Positions 6,558-13,400 of a stretch of DNA of 15,586 nt are shown here, piece after piece. The DNA comes from Actinomycetota bacterium. Lineage in GTDB: Bacteria > Actinomycetota > Actinomycetes > S36-B12 > UBA5976. The first letter of the stretch is position 1, and every line of letters starts with the position of its first letter. The position numbers and the translations under genes are program-made. The DNA lies in contig JAFMIT010000029.1 in the NCBI GenBank assembly GCA_017853815.1, positions 1 to 15,586 of the forward strand, given 5' to 3'. The notes below the pieces were generated by a model. It worked only from the letters and a program-made list of their open reading frames with translations, was not told where the DNA came from and searched no databases.

Positions 6558-7376
6558 GTGCTTTTAGAGGCCAATGACGTGCGGTTCACTCGTGGCAAGA
6601 CCACGATTCTCGAGTCCGTGGCGCTCTCGGTTTCGCCTGGTGAGGCCACTGCCCTGGTGGGGCCGAACGGAAGCGGTAAGACGACCTTCATCAAGCTGAG
6701 CACAGGCTTCCTTCGGCCAAACGCGGGTCGGATCGAGATTCTCGGTGCACGTTCCCTCGGCCCAAAACGCCGGCGGCGGCTTGGTGTGGTCTGGCAAGAC
6801 CGTGGTTTGCCACTGTCCGTTTCGAGCGAGAGATGGATTTCGCACCTTGCGAAGCTGTACTCCACCGTCGTGGATGCCACCTTGTTGAGTGAACTTGGCA
6901 TCTCCCCCTCTCGACACCCTATGCGCTATCTCTCAGGTGGCGAGCAGCAGCGGATAGCGATTTATGGTGCTTTTGCACATCAGCCAAAACTGCTCCTCCT
7001 CGATGAGCCCACGGTGGGGCTCGATGACGAGAGTCGGAGCGCTTTCTATGCTCTGGTGCGAGAACGTCTGCGCCAGGGTTCGGGCGTCTTGTTTACTTCC
7101 CATTACTCCCAGGACGTGGCAGTACTGGCCAACCGCATTGTCGATTTGAATCGAGAGCATAGCGATGTCACCGTCGCGGCCCTTTTCAGTGTGAATGGCG
7201 TCCTTGACGTATTCGCTGCAAGCGCACTCCTGCCCGACGGATACCAACTCGTTTCGACCACCAACGGCTACCGCCTCAAGGGCGATGATCCAACACAACT
7301 GTTAACGATTGCATCCAACCTGGCTCAGTCGCAAAACTTGGAAGTGCTGAATTTTTCGGTGATGAACAATGGCTAG
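6558..7376 (+). CDS. ABC transporter ATP-binding protein, divergent from sufR
   Basis: A 272-residue ABC ATPase. Motifs are Walker A GPNGSGKTT (35-43), Q-loop glutamine Q80 in VVWQDRGLP, signature LSGGEQQ (125-131), Walker B LLLLDEP (145-151) and H-loop H182 in FTSHY. After the ATPase core there are about 80 residues that resemble the extra C-terminal part of exporters of the drug or ABC-2 type. The GTG at 6558 is chosen because the family N-terminus (LLEANDVRF) begins right after it; the open frame upstream runs through sufR in antisense. The gene overlaps the permease gene by eight bases, so the two should form one transporter. I recall an ABC transporter between sufR and ctaA in mycobacteria too. 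The substrate is unknown. Confidence 0.88.
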   Translation: MLLEANDVRFTRGKTTILESVALSVSPGEATALVGPNGSGKTTFIKLSTGFLRPNAGRIEILGARSLGPKRRRRLGVVWQDRGLPLSVSSERWISHLAKLYSTVVDATLLSELGISPSRHPMRYLSGGEQQRIAIYGAFAHQPKLLLLDEPTVGLDDESRSAFYALVRERLRQGSGVLFTSHYSQDVAVLANRIVDLNREHSDVTVAALFSVNGVLDVFAASALLPDGYQLVSTTNGYRLKGDDPTQLLTIASNLAQSQNLEVLNFSVMNNG

Positions 7377-8025
7377 TCTCTCCGCGCAAGTGCGGTTCGA
7401 CCTTGGCAATTGGTTGCGCAACGGCGAACAAGCAATTCTCAACATCCTGTTACCTCTCGGCGCGCTTGCAGGTTCGACACGTCTCGCTCTGGCTGGAGAA
7501 ACTCGCGCTGCTCTGATAGTTCTTTTCACTATCGGTGCTAGTAGCTTCACATCGATCGCGATAGCGACGGCTTTTGATAGACGCGCTGGAGCCCTCAAGG
7601 TGTACGGAATTTCGCCGTTAGGTAAGCGAGGCTTTGTTCAAGCGCGAATTCTCACCGCAGTTTTGCTCTCGTTGGTCCAAATCGCGGTGCTTCTGGCCGT
7701 GAGTGTCATCGCGAAGATTCCGCTCGTCGTTTCCCCAGCGTTGATGATGTATGCATCGCTGTCAATCGTCGCGTGGATAAGTCTGGCGCTCATCATTGCC
7801 AGTCTCCTTCGCGCAGAGGCGGTGTTAGCGGTTGCAAATCTCCTGTTCATTGCATCCGCAGGTCTCACCTGGTTGACGTCGCAGGCATCAACAACACTTG
7901 CTGTCACCACTCCGATGTCTTCAGCGATGTCGGCAGCAGGCGGTTCCACCACCGGCATGATTGCCATCGGCTGCTGGGCCGTTGCAACGATCATCGTCGC
8001 GATTCGGACACTCCGCTGGGAGTAG
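7369..8025 (+). CDS. ABC-2 type permease, partner of the preceding ATPase
   Basis: A 218-residue hydrophobic membrane protein with about six predicted transmembrane segments by eye, at roughly residues 23-42, 46-66, 92-114, 121-144, 147-168 and 193-212. A cytoplasmic loop with DRRAGALKVYGISPLGKRGF lies between the second and third segments; this layout is typical of ABC-2 export permeases. The ATG start overlaps the ATPase stop by eight bases, with GGTGA seven bases upstream. It most likely forms a dimer with two copies of the ATPase. No substrate-binding protein is nearby, which supports export over import. Its place next to heme A synthase and the Fe-S regulator suggests a link with cofactor or respiratory biogenesis, but that is inference only. 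Confidence 0.82.
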   Translation: MASLSAQVRFDLGNWLRNGEQAILNILLPLGALAGSTRLALAGETRAALIVLFTIGASSFTSIAIATAFDRRAGALKVYGISPLGKRGFVQARILTAVLLSLVQIAVLLAVSVIAKIPLVVSPALMMYASLSIVAWISLALIIASLLRAEAVLAVANLLFIASAGLTWLTSQASTTLAVTTPMSSAMSAAGGSTTGMIAIGCWAVATIIVAIRTLRWE

Positions 8026-8051
8026 TCGTAACATCTCGGTACCCTCGAGCC

Positions 8052-8921
8052 ATGATTCCACGCTGGTACTCGCGCCTTCTTGTTCTCAACATCATTGTTC
8101 AATCAGGCATCATCGTCACGGGCGCCATCGTCCGAGTCACCGCGAGCGGACTTGGATGCCCCACCTGGCCCGAGTGCGTAGAAGGATCAATCACGCCAAC
8201 TAATGAGCAGACAGAGGCGTGGCATAAATACATCGAGTTCGGCAATCGAACGCTCACTGGCATTTTGATGCTGGTTGCCGTCGCAGTTTTCGTTGCTACG
8301 TTGAGGCAAAATCGAAGTCGCTCAATCCGACTCCTTGCTGCAGCGCCCCTGCTTGGAACACTCGCCCAAGCAATCCTGGGTGGCGTGACAGTTCTGACTG
8401 GACTCAATCCGTGGATTGTCGCAAGCCACTTCATTCTGTCGATTGTCTTGGTCGAGTTGTCGGTGCGCCTTTGGTGGCACGTGCATCTCGACGTTGAACA
8501 AAAATCCCGTCTACGCACGCTCGTAGCGCGGGGTCTTGTTACCGTCGCAGCCGGAGTTATTCTCGTGGGAACGCTCGTGACAGGAAGCGGTCCTCATTCA
8601 GGTGATTCGGCTGCGGTTGGTCGCATGGATTTTGATCCTCGCGTCATTACGTGGCTGCATGCGGACTTGGTGTGGCTGTTCATGGGGTTGGTGATTGCAA
8701 CGGCGGTTCTCTTCAAAAGTTTGCAGGCGAATGAAGCAGCGTGGCGCTGGTGGAAGTTGTTAGTAGCGACGGCGATCCTCCAGGGCGCTCTCGGCTACGT
8801 CCAGCACTTCAATGGACTGCCCGTTGTCTTAGTGGCCACGCACGTCTTCGGCGCTGTTCTTCTCTGGAACGTCACCCTTGTGACAGCTCGCCACGCCGAG
8901 TACGGCGACTGGACCAAGTAG
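8052..8921 (+). CDS. ctaA: Heme A synthase (COX15/CtaA family)
   Basis: A 289-residue integral membrane protein that oxidises heme O to heme A for aa3-type cytochrome c oxidase. The four histidines expected to bind heme are H58 (AWHKYIEFGNR), H126 (VASHFILS), H203 (TWLHADLVW) and H264 (VATHVFGAVLLW). A cysteine pair, C36 and C42 in LGCPTWPEC, matches the extracellular pair in Bacillus CtaA. About eight transmembrane segments can be seen in two similar halves, and GSGPHSGD marks the loop between them. I chose the ATG at 8052, the only reasonable start, though it has no clear Shine-Dalgarno. It lies 26 bases after the permease stop and is probably cotranscribed with the ABC genes. It ends tail to tail with ctaB. 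Confidence 0.95.
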   Translation: MIPRWYSRLLVLNIIVQSGIIVTGAIVRVTASGLGCPTWPECVEGSITPTNEQTEAWHKYIEFGNRTLTGILMLVAVAVFVATLRQNRSRSIRLLAAAPLLGTLAQAILGGVTVLTGLNPWIVASHFILSIVLVELSVRLWWHVHLDVEQKSRLRTLVARGLVTVAAGVILVGTLVTGSGPHSGDSAAVGRMDFDPRVITWLHADLVWLFMGLVIATAVLFKSLQANEAAWRWWKLLVATAILQGALGYVQHFNGLPVVLVATHVFGAVLLWNVTLVTARHAEYGDWTK

Positions 8922-8925
8922 CTGT

Positions 8926-9828
8926 CTATGACACAAACGGGTCGATTCCCACCGCGAGGAACACGAGCGAAAGGTACGTAATCGAACCGTGGAAAAGCCG
9001 CATCGCGGGTTTTGACGATGCTATGCCCGCCAGAACAGATTTACGCAAAACGTGAGCCTGTGCCACAAACCAGGCACCAGCCAGTACGGCCACAGCGCGG
9101 TAGACCCAGCCCGTAGCCGGCCAAAGCAGCAACGACGTAGCCACCATAATCCATGAATAAATGATGATCTGGCGAGAAACCGTGAGATCTGTCGCAACGA
9201 CCGGCAGCATAGGTACCTGCGCGGCGGCATACTCTTCGCGATAGCGAATCGACAGAGGCCAGTAATGCGGTGGGGTCCACCAAAAGACGACCAAGAAAAG
9301 TACAAGCGGCTGCCAACTGAGACTGCCCGTCACGGCGCTCCAGCCAATGACGACTGGAAAACATCCAGCGATTCCGCCCCACACAATGTTCTGGCTGGTT
9401 CTGCGTTTGAGCAGTAGCGAATAGATTCCCACGTAGAAAATGATCGCGAGCGCTGCGAGTGAGGCAGCTAATCCGTTCGTAAAAAGCGCTAGCACCGCTG
9501 TCGACATCAGACTCAAAATCAATCCGAAAACAACCGTCGTGCGCAGTGAGATCAGTCCCGTAGCTGTCGCCCGATGCGCAGTACGCGGCATCAGCGCATC
9601 AATGTCTGCATCGATGTAGCAATTCAAAACGTTTGCCCCGGCCGCCGCCAATGCACCACCAAGGAGCGTCGCAATCGCCACGGTGACGTCCGGCCATCCG
9701 CCGGCCGCCATCACCATTGTTGGGACGGTGGTCACGAGCAGCAATTCGATGATGCGTGGTTTGGTCAACGCCAGAAAGTCTCGCCAATTCGCCTTCAGGA
9801 CGGGCATTTCTGAAATGGGGATAGTCAC
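8926..9828 (-). CDS. ctaB: Heme O synthase (protoheme IX farnesyltransferase)
   Basis: A 300-residue UbiA-superfamily prenyltransferase that adds a farnesyl group to heme B to give heme O, the substrate of CtaA. The first metal-binding motif is NxxxDxxxD, with N69, D73 and D77 in NCYIDADID. WWTPPHYWPLSIRY (183-196) is conserved, and the second motif reads YREEYAAAQVPMLP (196-209), with glutamate E199 where I recall aspartate in Bacillus CtaB. About eight or nine transmembrane segments are visible. The GTG at 9828 is preferred over an ATG seven codons inside because AAAGAG precedes it by four bases. It is divergent from tkt with 108 bases between, and it lies opposite ctaA, so both heme A steps are present. 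Confidence 0.95.
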   Translation of the reverse strand: MTIPISEMPVLKANWRDFLALTKPRIIELLLVTTVPTMVMAAGGWPDVTVAIATLLGGALAAAGANVLNCYIDADIDALMPRTAHRATATGLISLRTTVVFGLILSLMSTAVLALFTNGLAASLAALAIIFYVGIYSLLLKRRTSQNIVWGGIAGCFPVVIGWSAVTGSLSWQPLVLFLVVFWWTPPHYWPLSIRYREEYAAAQVPMLPVVATDLTVSRQIIIYSWIMVATSLLLWPATGWVYRAVAVLAGAWFVAQAHVLRKSVLAGIASSKPAMRLFHGSITYLSLVFLAVGIDPFVS

Positions 9829-9872
9829 GTTGCTCTTTCGACGAATGTATGGCTAAGGATACGGCTCGCCTC

Positions 9873-9902
9873 CACTTGAGCAGAAGTGAAGGTCATTAGG
9901 CT
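9873..9902 (+). promoter_or_regulatory. Possible tkt promoter with small inverted repeat
   Basis: In the 108-base ctaB-tkt space, TTGAGC (9876-9881) and TAGGCT (9897-9902) could serve as -35 and -10, though the 15-base spacer is short. CACTT (9873-9877) and AAGTG (9884-9888) form an inverted repeat with a six-base spacer that overlaps the -35 and might be an operator. The evidence is weak. I saw no convincing promoter for ctaB in the same space. Confidence 0.25.
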
Positions 9903-9923
9903 TGGCAGCAACTCACCCAATCT

Positions 9924-9929
9924 GGAAGG
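9924..9929 (+). promoter_or_regulatory. Ribosome-binding site deciding the tkt start
   Basis: GGAAGG stands seven bases before the GTG at 9937. It selects this start over the in-frame GTG at 9886, which would add 17 residues unlike transketolase. Confidence 0.65.
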
Positions 9930-9936
9930 TAACGCT

Positions 9937-11937
9937 GTGTCCGCTCTCATGTGGTCTGATTTGGATGAACGCGCAGTGCGCATGGCACGCGCACTGGCGG
10001 CCGATGCTGTTCAAAAGGTAGGAAACGGTCACCCAGGGACGGCCATGGCTCTCGCACCCTGCGCCTACTTGCTGTTCCAAAAGCACCTCCGACACAACCC
10101 TGCCAATCCACACTGGGCAGGTCGCGACCGTTTCGTCCTCTCGATTGGCCACAGCAGCCTGACTCTCTACCTCCAGCTCTTTCTCAGCGGCTACCCCCTA
10201 TCTCTCGATGACCTCAAAGCTTTCCGCACCGCAGGCAGCTTGACTCCAGGACATCCTGAATACGGACATACCGAAGGCGTTGAGACCACCACTGGACCAT
10301 TAGGTCAAGGAATTGCAAACGCTGTCGGTCTGGCTATGGCGCAAAAGCACACCCGAGCGTTGGTTGATGCAGGTGAGTATTCAGATTTGTTCGATGCCAA
10401 AGTCTTCGTGCTCGCAGGTGACGGCTGCTTGCAGGAGGGCGTCAGTGCCGAGGCATCCTCGCTCGCAGGTCATCTCGAGTTGAACAATTTGGTTGTCATC
10501 TATGACGACAACAAGATCAGCATCGACGGCGCCACAGATCTTTCATTCACGGAATCCGTTGGAGAGCGTTATCGCGCCTACGGTTGGGATGTCATCAAAG
10601 TGGCAAAACGCGCCAACGGAGATATCGATGTTCCTGCTCTCGATGCAGCGCTTGAGCAAGCTAAGTCTTCGACCTCAAAGCCAACTTTGATTCAAATGGA
10701 ATCCACTATCGCCTGGCCGGCTCCAAAGCTTCAAGGCACTGCCAAGTCCCACGGATCCGCCCTCGGAAAAGATGAGATTGCGGCCACCAAAGAAGTTCTG
10801 GGCTTGGATCCGGCTGTCGATTTCTTCGTTGACGAAGCCGCCTTGACACACGCCAGAGAAGTGTCAGTCCGAGGCGCACTCGTTGAATCGGAGTGGCAAG
10901 CGCGGCTAGACCAGTGGCAGCAAAAAGATTCTGCCGGCTTTTCTCGATATGCAGCATTGATGGCCGAGCCGAATCTGCAAACCGCCACGGCTGCACTTCC
11001 AGTTTGGGATGCAGGCTCGAAAGTGGCTACTCGCAAAGCCAGCCAAGCTGTCCTCAATGCACTAGTTGACGCTCTCCCCCAGCTATGGGGCGGTTCGGCG
11101 GACTTGAGTGAATCAAACGGAACATTGATTGAGCACAGTGGCAGTGTTACTGCAAGCAATTGGGCAGCGAAGAACATTCACTTCGGTATTCGCGAACACG
11201 CCATGGGTGCGATTCTCAACGGTTTGGCGCTCGGTGGCCTGCGCCCTTACGGCGCTACCTTCTTGGTGTTCAGTGACTACATGCGTGGCGCGGTGCGCCT
11301 GTCAGCATTGATGAATCTTCCTGTGACCTATGTCTGGACCCACGATTCAATTGGTCTAGGCGAGGATGGTCCGACGCATCAGCCAATCGAGCACCTTGCG
11401 AGCCTACGACTCATCCCACAATTGGCCATCGTGCGACCAGCGGACGGAAACGAAACTGCTGCCGCGTGGCTCGAGATTATTCGTCGGGCTCAGCCTGTGG
11501 GATTGGTGCTGAGCCGCCAAGACCTACCGACTGTCACGACTTCTAGTTCAGCAATCACCGACGTGGCCCGTGGTGGCTACCTCCTGCGTAGTCATAGTTC
11601 CGCTGTTGCTACGGTCATCGCCACCGGCTCGGAAGTTTCGCTTGCGCTTGCCGCAGCTGACCAACTCGAAGCGGCAGGAACACCCGTCAATGTTGTGTCG
11701 ATGCCATGCGTCGAATGGTTCGAACACCAAGACGACGACTACCAAGAGCAGGTGCTTCCTGCATCGCTTCCGATTGTTGCGGTCGAAGCTGGCGCCACTG
11801 CGAGCTGGTACAAATATGCAGACGCCGTCATTGGCATCGATCGGTTCGGTGCATCTGCAGCGCCTGCAATACTTTTCGAAGAATGTGGAGTCACCGCAGA
11901 CGCGATTATTGCTGCAGTCGCCGAGCTCAATCGCTGA
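9937..11937 (+). CDS. tkt: Transketolase
   Basis: A 666-residue thiamine-diphosphate enzyme that transfers two-carbon units in the non-oxidative pentose phosphate pathway. The cofactor motif is GDGCLQEG (161-168) continuing to DDNKIS (190-195). Substrate and active-site residues include H32 in GNGHPGTAM, H72 in SIGHSSL, H111 in EYGHTEG, H272 in AKSHGSALG, the catalytic glutamate E420 in GIREHAMG, and H480 in EDGPTHQP. Length is normal. The GTG at 9937 is favoured by the ribosome-binding site and by the match of SALMWSDLDERAV to other actinobacterial starts. It stands alone on its strand: divergent from ctaB and followed by a strong terminator. Transaldolase and glucose-6-phosphate dehydrogenase, which I recall following it in related genomes, are not next to it. 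Confidence 0.97.
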   Translation: MSALMWSDLDERAVRMARALAADAVQKVGNGHPGTAMALAPCAYLLFQKHLRHNPANPHWAGRDRFVLSIGHSSLTLYLQLFLSGYPLSLDDLKAFRTAGSLTPGHPEYGHTEGVETTTGPLGQGIANAVGLAMAQKHTRALVDAGEYSDLFDAKVFVLAGDGCLQEGVSAEASSLAGHLELNNLVVIYDDNKISIDGATDLSFTESVGERYRAYGWDVIKVAKRANGDIDVPALDAALEQAKSSTSKPTLIQMESTIAWPAPKLQGTAKSHGSALGKDEIAATKEVLGLDPAVDFFVDEAALTHAREVSVRGALVESEWQARLDQWQQKDSAGFSRYAALMAEPNLQTATAALPVWDAGSKVATRKASQAVLNALVDALPQLWGGSADLSESNGTLIEHSGSVTASNWAAKNIHFGIREHAMGAILNGLALGGLRPYGATFLVFSDYMRGAVRLSALMNLPVTYVWTHDSIGLGEDGPTHQPIEHLASLRLIPQLAIVRPADGNETAAAWLEIIRRAQPVGLVLSRQDLPTVTTSSSAITDVARGGYLLRSHSSAVATVIATGSEVSLALAAADQLEAAGTPVNVVSMPCVEWFEHQDDDYQEQVLPASLPIVAVEAGATASWYKYADAVIGIDRFGASAAPAILFEECGVTADAIIAAVAELNR

Positions 11938-11955
11938 CAAGTCACGTTGAAAAGC

Positions 11956-11988
11956 AAAAGTGGGAGTGCATAAGCACTCCCACTTTTT
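11956..11988. terminator. Bidirectional rho-independent terminator between tkt and rbpA
   Basis: A perfect 14-base-pair stem (11956-11969 with 11974-11987) closes a four-base ATAA loop. The stem carries GTGGGAGTGC against GCACTCCCAC and is flanked by an A-run on the left and a T-run on the right. It can therefore end tkt transcription on the plus strand and the gap-to-rbpA operon on the minus strand. It starts 18 bases after the tkt stop and ends 14 bases before the rbpA stop. Confidence 0.9.
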
Positions 11989-12002
11989 ATGTCTACGGTG
12001 AA

Positions 12003-12344
12003 TTAGCCACCAAGTTCTTCGCGAAGCTTGCCGAGCGCCTCATGAAGAATTGACGCTCCTTCAAAGTCGCTACGACGCTCTTTCACGTAAGCAAGGTGAG
12101 TCTTGTATGGCTCGTTCTTTGGGGCGCGGGGCGGATTCTCTTGATCCTGACCAGCAGGCAGACCGCACCGAGGGCAATCCCACAGATCTGGGTAGCTCTC
12201 TACCTCTTGAGCGAAAGCAACGCGAGACTCATGACCGTCTGCACACCAGTAACTGACTCGGATTTTGGGGACGGATTGACCGCGCTCGGATTCACCAAGC
12301 GGACCAGCGCCGACACGACTTCCGCGAATTGCTGCACCAGCCAC
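12003..12344 (-). CDS. RbpA-family RNA polymerase-binding protein
   Basis: A 113-residue protein of the RbpA family, actinobacterial factors that bind RNA polymerase and the principal sigma factor and help open promoters. The basic N-terminus with AIRGSRVGAGPLGESERG matches the RbpA linker or tail region. The core has C34, H38, C57 and C60 in CADGH and CPRCG, a likely zinc site that mycobacterial RbpA lacks as I recall. The C-terminal helix region KTHLAYVKERRSDFEGASIL corresponds to the sigma-interaction domain. The GTG start is two bases after the secG stop, with AGGG six bases upstream. It may be a secG-linked paralogue rather than the essential RbpA, so I leave the symbol empty. It is the last gene of the glycolytic operon. 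Confidence 0.8.
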   Translation of the reverse strand: MAGAAIRGSRVGAGPLGESERGQSVPKIRVSYWCADGHESRVAFAQEVESYPDLWDCPRCGLPAGQDQENPPRAPKNEPYKTHLAYVKERRSDFEGASILHEALGKLREELGG

Positions 12345-12346
12345 GA

Positions 12347-12583
12347 TTAACCCTGCGCCTTCAAGTAGAGGCTTAGCCCAACAATGAGGGCAACCCAGAT
12401 AACGGTGAGCGCAATCGTGATGCGATTGAGGTTGCGTTCAGCAACACTAGAACCACCAACAGATGAGGAGACGCCGCCACCGAACATGTCGGAGAGGCCG
12501 CCACCACGTCCACGGTGAAGCAGAACGAGAACGATCAGCAGGGTGCTGACGATGATAAGAGCGATACTAAGAGCTAATTGCAC
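12347..12583 (-). CDS. secG: SecG, preprotein translocase subunit
   Basis: A 78-residue membrane protein, the small accessory subunit of the SecYEG channel that eases SecA-driven protein export. It has two transmembrane segments, about residues 4-22 and 55-74. A glycine- and serine-rich linker with RGRGGGLSDMFGGG joins them, the recognised SecG signature. The GTG at 12583 is the chosen start; it follows tpiA by 25 bases, with GAGG rather far upstream. Linkage of secG to tpiA and pgk is common in actinobacteria. The next gene, the rbpA-like one, begins two bases after its stop. Confidence 0.95.
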   Translation of the reverse strand: MQLALSIALIIVSTLLIVLVLLHRGRGGGLSDMFGGGVSSSVGGSSVAERNLNRITIALTVIWVALIVGLSLYLKAQG

Positions 12584-12608
12584 GAGCGGACTCTACCTCG
12601 TCAACCTG

Positions 12609-13400
12609 TCACTCAGCTGCCGGATGGAGACGGAAACGGGCAATCGCCACAAATTCGTCAGCATCGAGGCTTGCACCACCAATGAGGGCGCCGTCGACGT
12701 CCTGCTTGGCCATGATGGATGCGATGTTGCTTGCCTTGACCGATCCTCCGTAGAGGACACGAACCTTTTCGGCTGCCGATTCGCCATGGTTCTCAAGAAC
12801 CCACGCGCGAATTGCGGCGCAGACCTCTTGAGCATCCTCTGGTGTGGCAACTTCGCCCGTGCCGATAGCCCAGACCGGTTCATACGCGATGACCAGCGCA
12901 GCCACTTGCTCTGCGCTCAGGTCAGACAGCGAACCTGCAACCTGGTCAAGCGTGTAGGAGACCTGCTCCCCCGCTTTACGAACCTCAAGTGGTTCGCCAA
13001 CGCACACCACAGGGACAAGGCCATGCCGAATCGCTGCCTTGGTCTTGGCGTTAACAATCGCATCTGATTCAGCGTGGTACTGGCGACGTTCCGAGTGACC
13101 CACGACCGCGTAGGTGCAACCCAGTTTTGCCAACATAGCACCACTGATTTCGCCGGTGTACGCACCAGAATCGAAGGCACTGACGTCCTGAGAGCCGTAC
13201 TGCAGGCGCAAACCGTCACCATGAACCAGCGACTCGACGCTACGAATATCGGTGAACGGCGGGATGACCGCAACATCCACTGCATCGAAATCATCCGAGT
13301 TAAGCGCGAAGGCCAGTTTCTGGGTGAGAGCGATCGCCTCAATGTGATTGAGGTTCATCTTCCAGTTTCCGGCCATCAATGGCTTACGTGCGTTGCTCAC
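12609..13400 (-). CDS. tpiA: Triosephosphate isomerase
   Basis: A 263-residue TIM-barrel enzyme that interconverts dihydroxyacetone phosphate and glyceraldehyde 3-phosphate. Catalytic residues are present: N12 and K14 in AGNWKMN, H102 in VVGHSERR, and E174 in AYEPVWAIGTG, where the mobile loop 6 follows. YGGSVKASN (217-225) and GALIGGASL form the phosphate-binding end. The GTG start shares one base with the pgk stop (TAGTG), and GGAGG lies four bases upstream, so translation is coupled to pgk yet has its own ribosome-binding site. Length is normal. It lies in the middle of the gap-pgk-tpiA-secG-rbpA operon. Confidence 0.97.
   Translation of the reverse strand: MSNARKPLMAGNWKMNLNHIEAIALTQKLAFALNSDDFDAVDVAVIPPFTDIRSVESLVHGDGLRLQYGSQDVSAFDSGAYTGEISGAMLAKLGCTYAVVGHSERRQYHAESDAIVNAKTKAAIRHGLVPVVCVGEPLEVRKAGEQVSYTLDQVAGSLSDLSAEQVAALVIAYEPVWAIGTGEVATPEDAQEVCAAIRAWVLENHGESAAEKVRVLYGGSVKASNIASIMAKQDVDGALIGGASLDADEFVAIARFRLHPAAE

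Noticed and set aside
8038..8049. Adjacent GGTACC and CTCGAG restriction-site palindromes before ctaA
   Set aside because: They look like a cloning junction, but the genes on both sides continue in the expected actinobacterial order, so chance is the better explanation.
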